Below are positions 19,907-29,551 of a stretch of 64,000 nucleotides of DNA, in pieces. The position numbers were made by a program, and so were the translations under genes. The stretch's first letter is position 1; each line of letters starts with the position of its first letter. The notes beneath the pieces were generated by a model. The model did no database searches. It saw only the letters and a program-made list of their open reading frames with translations, and had not been told where the DNA came from. The stretch lies in contig CANNBJ010000001.1 in the NCBI GenBank assembly GCA_947502835.1, positions 496,001 to 560,000 on the forward strand, in the 5' to 3' direction. The stretch comes from Bdellovibrionales bacterium (GTDB lineage Bacteria; Bdellovibrionota; UBA1018; CAIMNF01).

Positions 19907-21835
19907 TCAAACCACCAAGGGCGATGCCAACCCCTCATGCCCCGGCACCTCGGGTGCCTTGTGCTGGATCCAGAGTGCCTTCAGTTCCTGCTCGTCAAGC
20001 ACCTCCTTCTCCAGCAGCCTTGCGGCGCCATGCCGGATGAACGCCTCATGACTTCGCACGAGCCTCATGGCGTGGCCGAATGCATGATCGAGCAAATGAA
20101 GGATTTCCTGGTCTATCATGCGGGCGGTTTCATCACTGTGCTCAAAGTTCCGGATCTGCACTCCGGTCGGCAGAAAGGGGCTGGCGGGCTTTCCGTAGGT
20201 CATGAGTCCGAGTTCACTGCTCATTCCGTATCTTGTGACCATCGAGTGGGCGATCTCGGTTGCCTTATCGAGATCATCGGCGGCCCCTGTGGAGATTTGT
20301 TTGAAGAATACAGTTTCACTCGCCCGCCCTCCCAGAAGAATCGCAAGCTTTGACTCGAGTTCACTGCGTTCGAACAAGTACCGGTCTTCTGTCGGGCGCC
20401 TCAAGGTGTACCCGAGAGCGCCCACACCGCGGGGAATGATACTGACCTTGTGAACCGTTGCGCCTTCCTCGAGGGCGAAGGAGAGGGTCGCATGCCCCAT
20501 CTCATGATACGCGACCCTTTCTTTTTCCTCTGGCCGCATGATGCGGCTCTTCCTCTCGAGTCCCCCGACAATTCTCTCGATTCCTGAGGTGAAATCGGCG
20601 GACTCCACCATGGCAGCCCCCCTCCTCGTGGCAATGAGAGCGGCTTCATTGACAAGATTTTCGAGGTCGGCTCCCGAGAAACCGGCGGTAAGCCCGGCCA
20701 ATGACGCTGGAGCGACCTCCGGGGACACCTTGATTTTTTTCATGTGGATTCCAAGAATCGCGGATCTTCCATTTCGATCCGGCAAGTCAATGACCACTTG
20801 CCGATCGAAGCGACCGGATCGCAAGAGTGCTGGGTCGAGGATCTCGGGTCGATTTGTGGCGGCGAGCAAAACCACCCCCCGGGAAGAATCAAATCCATCG
20901 AGCTCCGCGAGAAGCTGATTCAAGGTTTGTTCCTTTTCGTCATTTGCGCCGCCGCTCACGAGACTGATCCCGCGGGCCTTTCCCAGTGCGTCCATTTCAT
21001 CAATAAAGAGAATGCAGGGAGCTTGACCGCGGGCTTGCTCAAAAAGATCTCTGACCCGGGCCGCGCCGAGCCCGACAAACATTTCCACGAATTCCGAACC
21101 GTTGATCGAGAAAAAGGGGACATTCGCTTCGCCCGCCACCGCCCGCGCGAGGAGTGTCTTTCCTGTACCCGGGGGACCGACGAGAAGAATCCCCTTCGGC
21201 ATTCGTCCTCCGAGCCGTTGATAACTTGCCGGATTTTTCAGGAATTCCACCACCTCCTGCAACTCCTGCTTCGCCTCGTCCACTCCAGCCACATCCTTGA
21301 ATCGAACTTTCAGGTCGCGCTCCACAAAAACCTTCGCACGGGCACGCCCCAGTCCGCCCAACTGGGCCTGGCCGCGTCCGATCCGGCCCATGACAAACCA
21401 CCAAAAGAATCCAAGCAAAATGAGGGGAGCAAACCAAGAAAGCAGATCGCGGAAGAAAGAGTTTTCCCTCTCCGCCTCAAATCGAACCCCTGCGGCCGTG
21501 AGGGCTTGAACCAGTCCCGGATCCTCCACTCGCGTGGAGACGAAGTTCCTGCCCTCCAGAAGGGGCGGAACCAGAAAGCCGCCTTCAATCCGGTCCTCCA
21601 GGATGCGGACGGATTGGATCTTCTGTTCCTGGACCAAGGTTAAAAAACGGCTGTACGGAATTCTCTCCACCCTGGGTTGCATGCGAAATGCCTCCCGTAC
21701 CATCAGGGCGAGCCAAAGAATGAGCACTACCGTAAACCCGTTGAATTTCCTGAACCTCGAACGCTCCATGCGGCCTCCTGAAGAAGACCGGGACCGGGAA
21801 TCCCCGCTCGACGGATCCCTGCGGTCCCGGTCCAA
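19907..21835 (-). CDS. ftsH: ATP-dependent zinc metalloprotease FtsH
   Basis: [39 protein letters not shown] region, HEMGH zinc motif. Confidence 0.95.
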   Translation of the reverse strand: MDRDRRDPSSGDSRSRSSSGGRMERSRFRKFNGFTVVLILWLALMVREAFRMQPRVERIPYSRFLTLVQEQKIQSVRILEDRIEGGFLVPPLLEGRNFVSTRVEDPGLVQALTAAGVRFEAERENSFFRDLLSWFAPLILLGFFWWFVMGRIGRGQAQLGGLGRARAKVFVERDLKVRFKDVAGVDEAKQELQEVVEFLKNPASYQRLGGRMPKGILLVGPPGTGKTLLARAVAGEANVPFFSINGSEFVEMFVGLGAARVRDLFEQARGQAPCILFIDEMDALGKARGISLVSGGANDEKEQTLNQLLAELDGFDSSRGVVLLAATNRPEILDPALLRSGRFDRQVVIDLPDRNGRSAILGIHMKKIKVSPEVAPASLAGLTAGFSGADLENLVNEAALIATRRGAAMVESADFTSGIERIVGGLERKSRIMRPEEKERVAYHEMGHATLSFALEEGATVHKVSIIPRGVGALGYTLRRPTEDRYLFERSELESKLAILLGGRASETVFFKQISTGAADDLDKATEIAHSMVTRYGMSSELGLMTYGKPASPFLPTGVQIRNFEHSDETARMIDQEILHLLDHAFGHAMRLVRSHEAFIRHGAARLLEKEVLDEQELKALWIQHKAPEVPGHEGLASPLVV

Positions 21836-21846
21836 GCTGATCCTCC

Positions 21847-22359
21847 CTAGGAAGACTGACGCTCACTCCAAAGCTTGCCCTCTGAGATCTTGATCTGTTT
21901 TGATTTCGTAACCTCGCTCTTGGGAACAACCACTTGGAGAACACCGTCCTTGTATTGGGCCTCGATTTGATCCACCTTTACGGCTGCCGGCAGGGCAAAA
22001 ATCCTCTCAAATGCGCCAAAATACCTTTCATTTTGATAGAAGCTTCCGGCACGGGTCTCATGGTCTTCTTTTCGTTCTCCGCTGATGCAAAGTTCGTTCT
22101 GATTGTTGAGCTCGATTTTGATGTTCTCTTTTTTGATTCCGGGCACATCCATGCTGAACAGAAAGTGTGTCGGATACTCCTCGACATCACAGGATGGCTC
22201 GAATTCTGCAACCGCGGGAAGGTCGGCAAAATCCTGCCCCAGAGTCTCATCCAACATGCGATTCATGCGTCGTTGAAGGTTCATGAAGTTCCGGAATCCG
22301 GTGCGAGCACCCCAAGCCGGGGTCATCGCGCGATCAATCAAAGATGGTGCATTTTTCAT
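21847..22359 (-). CDS. Hsp20/alpha-crystallin small heat-shock protein
   Basis: Alpha-crystallin domain (CDVEEYPTHFLFSMDVPGIKKENIKIELNNQNELCISGER, YKDGVLQVVVPK); ATG 22359 after AAAGGAG. Confidence 0.95.
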   Translation of the reverse strand: MKNAPSLIDRAMTPAWGARTGFRNFMNLQRRMNRMLDETLGQDFADLPAVAEFEPSCDVEEYPTHFLFSMDVPGIKKENIKIELNNQNELCISGERKEDHETRAGSFYQNERYFGAFERIFALPAAVKVDQIEAQYKDGVLQVVVPKSEVTKSKQIKISEGKLWSERQSS

Positions 22360-22403
22360 TTCTTTCTCCTTTATTTCGGAATGATTTCCGTACGCCACTC
22401 CAG

Positions 22404-22423
22404 TCTGCAAACTTGATACCAAC
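22404..22423 (-). promoter_or_regulatory. Putative sigma54 (-24/-12) promoter of hsp20-ftsH
   Basis: Minus strand TTGGTATCAAGTTTGCA: GG-N10-GC spacing, about 45 nt upstream of the hsp20 ATG. Confidence 0.6.
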
Positions 22424-22457
22424 CGGGAGCGCCTCCATTCATCCGGGAACACTCTCC

Positions 22458-23447
22458 TCAGAAGGGACTTGCCGATTTTGTCCCGTCAGGGGGCAGAGTT
22501 TTCATCATCGGTGCGGGATGCGACTCCTGGATGGATTCGAAGGCCTTTGGCCCGAAGACCCAAACACTGTGAAGGGGCGAGCGGAAGACACGGTTTGAGA
22601 TTCCGCCCGTCAGGATCTTATGCCATTCCGGCCGCGTAGAGGTCATTCCGATCAAGGAGGCGTGCTCCGCAGCGGCTGCGCGCTGAATGGCCATGGAAAC
22701 ATCCCCCGTACCCTCTTCGATCAGGACCCGTGCGCGAATGGACGCCTCGCTGGCAAGCTTCACCCAGGCCTCCCCCTCCGAAATCAGGGACTCCTTCATC
22801 ACCTTCCAATAGGCTTCCGGAAGGTATGCCCCGACACCCGTGAGGCTCATACCTGTGACGAAGTTCGGATACTCGGCGACATGAAGAATCACCACCTCAG
22901 GATGAATCGGCCCGATCTGCCGGAGAAACTTGAGGAACGCCAGTCGTGAGGAATCCGAGAAATCCGTGGCAAACAAAACCCGTCGCCAAGTGTCGTGATG
23001 ATCGGGAGTGCGCCCGAAGAAGACCACGGGGACAGGCGAGGATAGAAGCACTTTCTCGGCAAAACTCCCCATCACCGTCCTGCTCAACCATTTTCGCCCA
23101 TGGGAGGATACGAGGATCAGATCCGCCTTGGAATCCCTCGCGTAATCCACGAGGGTGTGTGCGGGATGCTGGATCAGGTCCCGGTGCTCCCAGATGACCT
23201 TGACCCGCACGGGCACACCGAGGTTCATCCTCCGCACACGATCATGGAGAAGATCGTAGGCCCGGGTATACACGTGGTTGAAGCCGGGATTCTGATCCGA
23301 GTCCGCGATCACATGCACCGCCTCCACCCGGGACCCGAGTTTCCGTGCCCAGTTCTTCAACTCCTTCAAGGCAAATCGCGAGGGCTCGAGTCCTTTTTCA
23401 AAAGGATCCACCGCCAGAATCACATTGCATTTGCGAATCTCATCCAT
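22458..23447 (-). CDS. Tandem-domain universal stress protein (UspA family)
   Basis: Two Usp domains; LILVSSHGRKWLSRTVMGSFAEKVLLSSPVPVVFF; overlaps ppsA. Confidence 0.88.
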   Translation of the reverse strand: MDEIRKCNVILAVDPFEKGLEPSRFALKELKNWARKLGSRVEAVHVIADSDQNPGFNHVYTRAYDLLHDRVRRMNLGVPVRVKVIWEHRDLIQHPAHTLVDYARDSKADLILVSSHGRKWLSRTVMGSFAEKVLLSSPVPVVFFGRTPDHHDTWRRVLFATDFSDSSRLAFLKFLRQIGPIHPEVVILHVAEYPNFVTGMSLTGVGAYLPEAYWKVMKESLISEGEAWVKLASEASIRARVLIEEGTGDVSMAIQRAAAAEHASLIGMTSTRPEWHKILTGGISNRVFRSPLHSVWVFGPKAFESIQESHPAPMMKTLPPDGTKSASPF

Positions 23448-25833
23448 TCCAACCTCCTTTTTCGGCGCTCTCCAAAACGGGTCTGATGCGCACCATGGAA
23501 TCCGGACTCAGGGAAACACTTGAAATGCCCTCACGGACCAGAAATGCAGCAAAGTCCGGATGGTCACTGGGCGCTTGTCCGCAGATTCCGATGGGTTTCC
23601 CCTCGGAGCGAACCGTCCCGATCACCTCGCGAATCATGGAAAGCACTGCAGGATCCTGTTCGTGAAACAGCGTGGAGAGAACCACCGAATCGCGGTCGAC
23701 CCCGAGAATTAATTGTGTGAGATCATTTGACCCGATGGAGAATCCGTCATACTCCCGGAGAAACTCGCGTGCGAGGATGACATTGGACGGAATCTCGCAC
23801 ATCATCCAGATCTCAAGATCCGCATCCCCCCTTTGAAGACCGTTTTTCTTGAGCTCCTGAATCGCGTTCCGCGAATCCTCAAGTGTCCTGACAAAAGGAA
23901 CCATGATCTTGAGGTTCTGGAGCCCCATCTCCATTCGGACTCTCTTGATTGCCTCACATTCAAGACGGAATCCGGCTGCGAAGGAGGGGTGCGAATAACG
24001 AAATGCCCCGCGGAAGCCGAGCATCGGGTTTTCTTCCGTCTCCTCAAACTCCTTGCCTCCGAGAAGGCCGGAGTATTCATTGGACTTGAAGTCGCTCAGC
24101 CTGAGAATGACAGGCTTCGGGTGAAAGGCGGCTGCAATGGTTCCAATCTCCTCGCTCAGTTTCCGGATGTAGTAGTCTTCCTTTTTTTCAAAACCTTTTG
24201 TCCTCTTTTCGATTTCGAGCCTTGTCTCCGGGTCCTTGACATCCTCGAACCGAACCAACGCCATCGGGTGAATCCCCACCCCCGAACTGATCATGAACTC
24301 CATCCTGGCCAGACCCACGCCATCATTCGGCAACTGTGCATGCCGTAAGGCCCCGTCGCTTCTTCCGATGTTCAGCATCACACGGGTACGAAGGGGAGCA
24401 CTGCCTTCCCATTCAATCCTCTCGGTTCGAAATCGCGCCACACCTTGGTACACAAATCCTTCCTCACCCTCTGCTGTTGAAACCGTGATCCATTCCCCGG
24501 TCTTGATCTTTCGGGTTCCATCTCCTGTACCGACCACTGCGGGGATTCCGCTTTCCCTTGAAATGATCGCCGCATGGCATGTTCGTCCGCCACGATCCGT
24601 GACAATGGCAGCTGCCCGTTTTAATGCCGGTTCCCAATCGGGGTCCGTCTTCGTGGTCACAAGGATCTCGGAATCCGAAAGTTCCTGAAGATCCTCGACA
24701 GACTCAATCACCCGGGCCACCCCCGTCCGGATCGAGACCCCCACGCTCCTTCCCTTGGCAAGCACAGGCCCCGCCTCTTCAATGAAATAACGGGCCTGAG
24801 CGGTGCCTTCTTTCTTCGCCCGGCTGTGGACGGTTTCCGGTCGAGCCTGGACCAAGAACATCGCACCCGTGAGTCCGTCCCTTGCCCACTCAATGTCCAT
24901 CGGGGTCTTGTGTTCCCTCCTGCGGCTGAAATGATTTTCGACAAGAACACCCGCTCTCGCAAGATCAAGAACCTCATCGTCAAGAAGACTCAATCGGGAA
25001 CGATCCTCTTGAGGAACCTCAACCCCGATCAATGAGGATTTGTGTACCGGATCATACACAAGGCTTTGCTCTTTGCTCCCGATCTCCCGCTTCAAGATGG
25101 GTCTGAATCCGCTGCGGAGGGTTTTCTTGAACACAATGAATTCGTCCGGATTGACAGCGCCCTTCACCAGGGTTTCGCCAAGCCCATAGGTGGAGTTGAT
25201 GACCACCACATCGGGGAAGCCCGTTTCCGGATCGAGAGTGAACATCACACCGGAGACACTCAAATCGGAGCGCACCATCTCCTGAATTCCGACGGACAGG
25301 GAAACCGAGGCATGGGCAAATCCACGCGAGTTCCGATAGGAGATGGCGCGATCATTGAAAAGCGAAGCAAAACAACGGACCATGGCGTGAAGAACTTCTC
25401 TGCTTCCTTCCACATTGAGAAAACTGTCTTGTTGGCCTGCAAAACTTGCATGAGGAAGATCCTCGGCGGTTGCACTGCTGCGTACGGCAACATCCATCCT
25501 ACCCTTCCGGATTCCGGAAAGGGTTTCATAGGCATGCAAAACTTCCTGCACGACAGAATCCGGAACTCTTCCCTCCTGGAATGCATTCCTGACCCTTGCC
25601 CCCCACTCGGTCTTCGGGGAGGGATCCGCCACCAGGGACTCGAGTCGATTGTGTCGCAAGAAATCATGGTAGGCATCCACGCTGATGGCAAAACCATCCG
25701 GCACTCGGATCTTTTCTTTGCGCAAGGCCTGGGTGAGCTCGCCGATTGAGGCATTTTTTCCCCCGACACGGTCAAGATCCTCAAGCCTGAGTGAGTCAAA
25801 CCAACGAATGTATTTGGTATTCTCTCTTTTCAA
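23440..25833 (-). CDS. ppsA: Phosphoenolpyruvate synthase
   Basis: VGGKNASIGEL, TDRGGRTCHAAIISRE, GFSIGSNDLTQLILGVDRDS; TTG start at 25833 preceded by GGAGGT. Confidence 0.95.
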   Translation of the reverse strand: MKRENTKYIRWFDSLRLEDLDRVGGKNASIGELTQALRKEKIRVPDGFAISVDAYHDFLRHNRLESLVADPSPKTEWGARVRNAFQEGRVPDSVVQEVLHAYETLSGIRKGRMDVAVRSSATAEDLPHASFAGQQDSFLNVEGSREVLHAMVRCFASLFNDRAISYRNSRGFAHASVSLSVGIQEMVRSDLSVSGVMFTLDPETGFPDVVVINSTYGLGETLVKGAVNPDEFIVFKKTLRSGFRPILKREIGSKEQSLVYDPVHKSSLIGVEVPQEDRSRLSLLDDEVLDLARAGVLVENHFSRRREHKTPMDIEWARDGLTGAMFLVQARPETVHSRAKKEGTAQARYFIEEAGPVLAKGRSVGVSIRTGVARVIESVEDLQELSDSEILVTTKTDPDWEPALKRAAAIVTDRGGRTCHAAIISRESGIPAVVGTGDGTRKIKTGEWITVSTAEGEEGFVYQGVARFRTERIEWEGSAPLRTRVMLNIGRSDGALRHAQLPNDGVGLARMEFMISSGVGIHPMALVRFEDVKDPETRLEIEKRTKGFEKKEDYYIRKLSEEIGTIAAAFHPKPVILRLSDFKSNEYSGLLGGKEFEETEENPMLGFRGAFRYSHPSFAAGFRLECEAIKRVRMEMGLQNLKIMVPFVRTLEDSRNAIQELKKNGLQRGDADLEIWMMCEIPSNVILAREFLREYDGFSIGSNDLTQLILGVDRDSVVLSTLFHEQDPAVLSMIREVIGTVRSEGKPIGICGQAPSDHPDFAAFLVREGISSVSLSPDSMVRIRPVLESAEKGGWNG

Positions 25834-25861
25834 TGTGCCACCTCCTGCCTTCCGCCCTCTG

Positions 25862-25881
25862 TAAGCAAAGAGCACACCAAA
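25862..25881 (-). promoter_or_regulatory. Putative sigma54 (-24/-12) promoter of ppsA-usp
   Basis: Minus strand TTTGGTGTGCTCTTTGCTT: GG-N10-GC spacing, about 32 nt upstream of the ppsA start. Confidence 0.65.
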
Positions 25882-25939
25882 GGAAACCATGGATCAGGGT
25901 CCGGTTCTTGCAAAGTTTCACCCTTTGTGGAGGTTCACA

Positions 25940-26260
25940 ATGAATCAGGTCATGCATGCAAAGGAAGCGGGGGCCCCGCTCTCTGTCCTATTGGTATCGG
26001 AAACACCCACGAGCTACCTCGTTTCCCTTCGAATCGATGCGCTGATGGAAAGTGAAGTCTGGATCAGCCATACGCAAGAATCCGCAAGCATCATGGGCCT
26101 CTCGGGAGGAGGATCTGAGGCATCCCCTCACCTGCTCCGGAGGGTGACCCTGGAAACCGCGGGTGCGGAGTCGAACTTACGCGCTCTGATTCACAGGGGA
26201 AATCTCTTCCTGATCCTCCCGAAAGCTGCAACGCTTGAAAAAACTAGGCTCTTGGAATGA
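25940..26260 (+). CDS. Hypothetical protein
   Basis: ATG after GGAGG; 106 aa; divergent from ppsA, 3' overlap with the histidine kinase gene. Confidence 0.5.
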   Translation: MNQVMHAKEAGAPLSVLLVSETPTSYLVSLRIDALMESEVWISHTQESASIMGLSGGGSEASPHLLRRVTLETAGAESNLRALIHRGNLFLILPKAATLEKTRLLE

Positions 26261-27377
26261 GGACTTTGAATACGCTCCCTTTGCCCTTCTGACTTTCCAC
26301 ATGGATGCTCCCCCTCCAGGACTCGAGGATCCTCAAACTCAAGGAGAGACCCAGGCCCACTCCTTGTCCGATCCCCTTGGTGGTAAAAAAAGGACGGAAC
26401 AACCCCCGGATCACTTCCTGACTCATTCCGCATCCCGTATCGGCAACCTCAAGACACCAATCAGGTTCGGCTTCGCGTATGGAAATCCTGATGGAGTGTC
26501 CTTCGGTTCGTCCTGAATATTTTGCCACCTCAATTGCATGAAGCGCATTTTGGACCAGGTTCAGAATGATCTGATGCAAAGGCTCCGCATCGGCGTGAAC
26601 TTTCAGGGGAACACTCGGGGGAATCTCGGAGATCAGTTCAATTCCTTCAAGCTTGAGCACATGGCTCATGATGCCGAGGACATCGCCTACCACTTCACCA
26701 AGATCAAGGGCTCCCGTCGTTTTCATGTCATCCCCGCGAGCCAGATTCAACAGCGACTTCATCAATCGGGAAATCCTGTCCGCCTGCTCAATGATGATGC
26801 CGAGATCCCGCCGGATGCCCTCATTCGCTGGATTCCGGAACATCAAGACTTCCGCTCTCCCCCGAATGACTCCAAGAGGGGTCCCGATCTCATGCGCCAT
26901 CCCCGAGGCAAGCATCCCTACGGCGGCGAGCCTTTCCTGAATCAGCAACTCCGCATCCCTCTCGCGAATCTCCTTGGTTGCCTGTCTGCGAAACAACGCC
27001 TGACGGATGATCCTTTCAAGAGCATGGACATTCAACTTGCTGATGACAGCGAAGTCTGAAGCCCCCAGGCGAAACGCTTCGCGTTCCAGCTCAAGATCCT
27101 CTTCCCCGGCGAGCACAACCAACGCAGGCGGGTCTTTCGTTTTGAGTGAGTTTTTCAACACCTTACTCCACTCCGGAAACCCCCGGGCATCGAGGAACAC
27201 CAAATCCCAGGCCACCTCGTTTCCCGGATCGAGCCCAAGGAGAACATGCGGATCCCGGAACTCAAGATTCCAAGGACTGTTTTCGATCGAAAAGATCATC
27301 GACCCGAACTCAACCTTCATGGAAGGGTTCATCGACCCGAGAAGAATCCGGCACTCCCTGAGATTTGTGGTTTCCAT
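26244..27377 (-). CDS. Sensor histidine kinase with N-terminal receiver-like domain
   Basis: GMAHEIGTPLGVIRGRAEVL H-box, N box QIILNLVQNALHAIE, VADTGCGMSQE and GQGVGLGLSLSLRILE G boxes. Confidence 0.92.
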   Translation of the reverse strand: METTNLRECRILLGSMNPSMKVEFGSMIFSIENSPWNLEFRDPHVLLGLDPGNEVAWDLVFLDARGFPEWSKVLKNSLKTKDPPALVVLAGEEDLELEREAFRLGASDFAVISKLNVHALERIIRQALFRRQATKEIRERDAELLIQERLAAVGMLASGMAHEIGTPLGVIRGRAEVLMFRNPANEGIRRDLGIIIEQADRISRLMKSLLNLARGDDMKTTGALDLGEVVGDVLGIMSHVLKLEGIELISEIPPSVPLKVHADAEPLHQIILNLVQNALHAIEVAKYSGRTEGHSIRISIREAEPDWCLEVADTGCGMSQEVIRGLFRPFFTTKGIGQGVGLGLSLSLRILESWRGSIHVESQKGKGSVFKVLIPRA

Positions 27378-27527
27378 GCGGGGAACTCTAGCATGCCTGG
27401 CTTCACAAACCTGTCAAAAACCGCGAAAAAATCATTCTTTAGACATTCTTTAAATTCTTTTTTTTTGGAAATGAATTTGGAATTTGAGAATGCTTTGGTA
27501 TGAAACCCGAAAGAACGGGGAAACACC

Positions 27528-28973
27528 ATGAATCAAACAAAAGGAAACATTGCAATCATCGATGACGACCACGAAATGAGACAGCTCGTCTCAGAGTACC
27601 TGAGATCAAGAGGCTATGAGACTCACTCATTTGCCTCCGCCAAAGAAACCCTTCACGCACTGGAATCCGACGGGATCCTCGCATCCGGAACCCCTCATGG
27701 GGACCTCGATGCGGTCATTTCCGACATCCGCATGCCGGAAATGGATGGAATCGAATTCGCTAAGGAACTGAAAAAAATACGCCCGGAAATCCCCGTGGTG
27801 CTGATCACCGCATTTGGAAGTGTGGAAACCGCCATTGAGGCCATGAGGAATGGCGCATTTCACTACATCATCAAACCATTCAAACTCACCGACCTTGAGG
27901 TGAATCTGGAACGAGCGCTCGAATTCCGGAAACTCCAGAAAGACAACACCGCTCTCCGGCACGAGCTGAAAAAAACCTGGTCCTACTCGAATGTGATTGG
28001 AAAGAGCGAGGGCATGAGGAGTATTTTCGACCTCGTTTCCCGAATCTCGGGAGCCACCTCGAATGTCCTGATCACCGGAGAGAGCGGCACCGGGAAGGAA
28101 ATGGTGGCGAAGGCGATTCACGAAAGCGGACCAAGAGCGGGAAAACCCTTTGTCGCAATCAACTGTACCGCCATTCCTGAGAACCTCCTTGAATCGGAAT
28201 TGTTCGGGCATGCCAAAGGTTCATTCACAGGGGCAATCCAGAGAAAGCGTGGGCTCTTCGAGGAAGCCAATGGGGGAACCATCTTTCTTGATGAGATTGG
28301 CGACATGAATGTGCTCTTGCAGTCAAAGCTCTTGCGTGTCATCCAGGAGCGAAAAATCAGGGCCGTGGGAGACAACAACGCCATTGATGTCAATGTCCGG
28401 GTGATCGCCGCCACTCACAAGGATTTGAAGGCAGCCATGAAGGATGGCCGGTTTCGGGATGATTTGTATTATCGCCTGAGCGTGATCCCGATCCAGATCC
28501 CGCCCCTTCGTCACAGGAAAGAAGACATTCCTCTTCTTGCAGAGCACTTCCTGAAGAAATACTCCGCCGCCGCGAACGCAAAGGTTCGGGGATTCACCAA
28601 AAGAGCCATCTCCAAACTGATGGGAATGAAATGGGAGGGGAATGTCCGGGAGCTCGAGAATGTCGTGGAGCGTGCCGTGGTTCTTTGCACCGACAGTCTT
28701 GTGGACGAAAAGGACATTCCGACTCCGGAGACCCAAACTTCCGAGGAATTCTTCGGTGAGGCCACGGGGGATTTTCCGACGATCACCAAACTCGAAGAAC
28801 GCTACATCAGGCTCATCATGGAAAAAACAGGCGGCCGGAAGGACAAAGCGTCTCAAATCCTCGGGATCAACCGGCGCACGCTGTATCGTAAAGAGCGTGA
28901 GTATGGAATGGTGAGCGCATCGCCAGAGATGGAGTTTGAGGAAGATTCACTCTCGGGGCAGATCGAGGCCTGA
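27528..28973 (+). CDS. NtrC-family sigma54-dependent response regulator
   Basis: REC domain (VISDIRMPEMDG), AAA+ TGESGTGKEMVAKAIHE, GSFTGA loop, C-terminal Fis-type HTH. Confidence 0.95.
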   Translation: MNQTKGNIAIIDDDHEMRQLVSEYLRSRGYETHSFASAKETLHALESDGILASGTPHGDLDAVISDIRMPEMDGIEFAKELKKIRPEIPVVLITAFGSVETAIEAMRNGAFHYIIKPFKLTDLEVNLERALEFRKLQKDNTALRHELKKTWSYSNVIGKSEGMRSIFDLVSRISGATSNVLITGESGTGKEMVAKAIHESGPRAGKPFVAINCTAIPENLLESELFGHAKGSFTGAIQRKRGLFEEANGGTIFLDEIGDMNVLLQSKLLRVIQERKIRAVGDNNAIDVNVRVIAATHKDLKAAMKDGRFRDDLYYRLSVIPIQIPPLRHRKEDIPLLAEHFLKKYSAAANAKVRGFTKRAISKLMGMKWEGNVRELENVVERAVVLCTDSLVDEKDIPTPETQTSEEFFGEATGDFPTITKLEERYIRLIMEKTGGRKDKASQILGINRRTLYRKEREYGMVSASPEMEFEEDSLSGQIEA

Positions 28974-28977
28974 TGAT

Positions 28978-29026
28978 CCCACCCCGAAACGAAGGAACTT
29001 AAACTTGTTCCTGTCTTTCGGGGTGG
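28978..29026 (+). terminator. Hairpin downstream of the response regulator
   Basis: ACCCCGAAACGAAGGAACTTAAACTTGTTCCTGTCTTTCGGGGT imperfect long stem. Confidence 0.6.
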
Positions 29027-29033
29027 AACCATT

Positions 29034-29080
29034 CGAGGGGTCCGGGTTGATTCCCGAGACCCCTCGTTGTTTTTGCAATC
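29034..29080 (+). terminator. Rho-independent terminator
   Basis: CGAGGGGTC-CGGG-TTGATT-CCCG-AGACCCCTCG followed by TTGTTTTT. Confidence 0.75.
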
Positions 29081-29136
29081 CCCGTGCCGGAGAATTCCCC
29101 GCCCCCTCAGGCATTGATCTTGCTTGGAATCGGGGC

Positions 29137-29514
29137 ATGGAGAATTCCCTGCACTACAGAATCGGCATTTTTTGGATTGTGATTTTTCTGATTTTCGCGA
29201 CCCTGAGATCCGCTCACGCAGCAACACCCCCGCCGGATCCGGGCTTCAGGGTCGAGTTCATGGGGAAGTCGTATGAGGTTTGGAAAGAACCGAGCCTGAA
29301 TGTGATCAAAGTGACCACGGATCGCATCAACGGGCCCATCAGGGATGAGCTGATTCTCAAAATCAAACGGGAGCATCTTCCCCCGCGGCACATTCACGTG
29401 AGACTCAGTGGCACCACTCCAGAATCCATGATTTACACAGGAATTCTTCCGTCCCGTGTTCTGTGGCAGGGCAATCTGAGCATTGAAATCGGAACTCCGG
29501 CGATTCGCCGCTAA
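29137..29514 (+). CDS. Hypothetical secreted/periplasmic protein
   Basis: ATG 29137; N-terminal hydrophobic signal (IGIFWIVIFLIFATLRSAHA). Confidence 0.65.
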   Translation: MENSLHYRIGIFWIVIFLIFATLRSAHAATPPPDPGFRVEFMGKSYEVWKEPSLNVIKVTTDRINGPIRDELILKIKREHLPPRHIHVRLSGTTPESMIYTGILPSRVLWQGNLSIEIGTPAIRR

Positions 29515-29551
29515 GGGTTTCCAAACGCCTTGAATTTGATAGACTCAGGGC

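Noticed and set aside
20744-21643. 299-aa plus-strand ORF within ftsH
   Set aside because: Shadow of ftsH, which has full AAA and zinc motifs on the minus strand.
27470-27500. Sigma54 promoter upstream of the response regulator (TTTGGAATTTGAGAATGCTT)
   Set aside because: GG to GC spacing is 11 rather than 10 nt, so it is not reported as a promoter.
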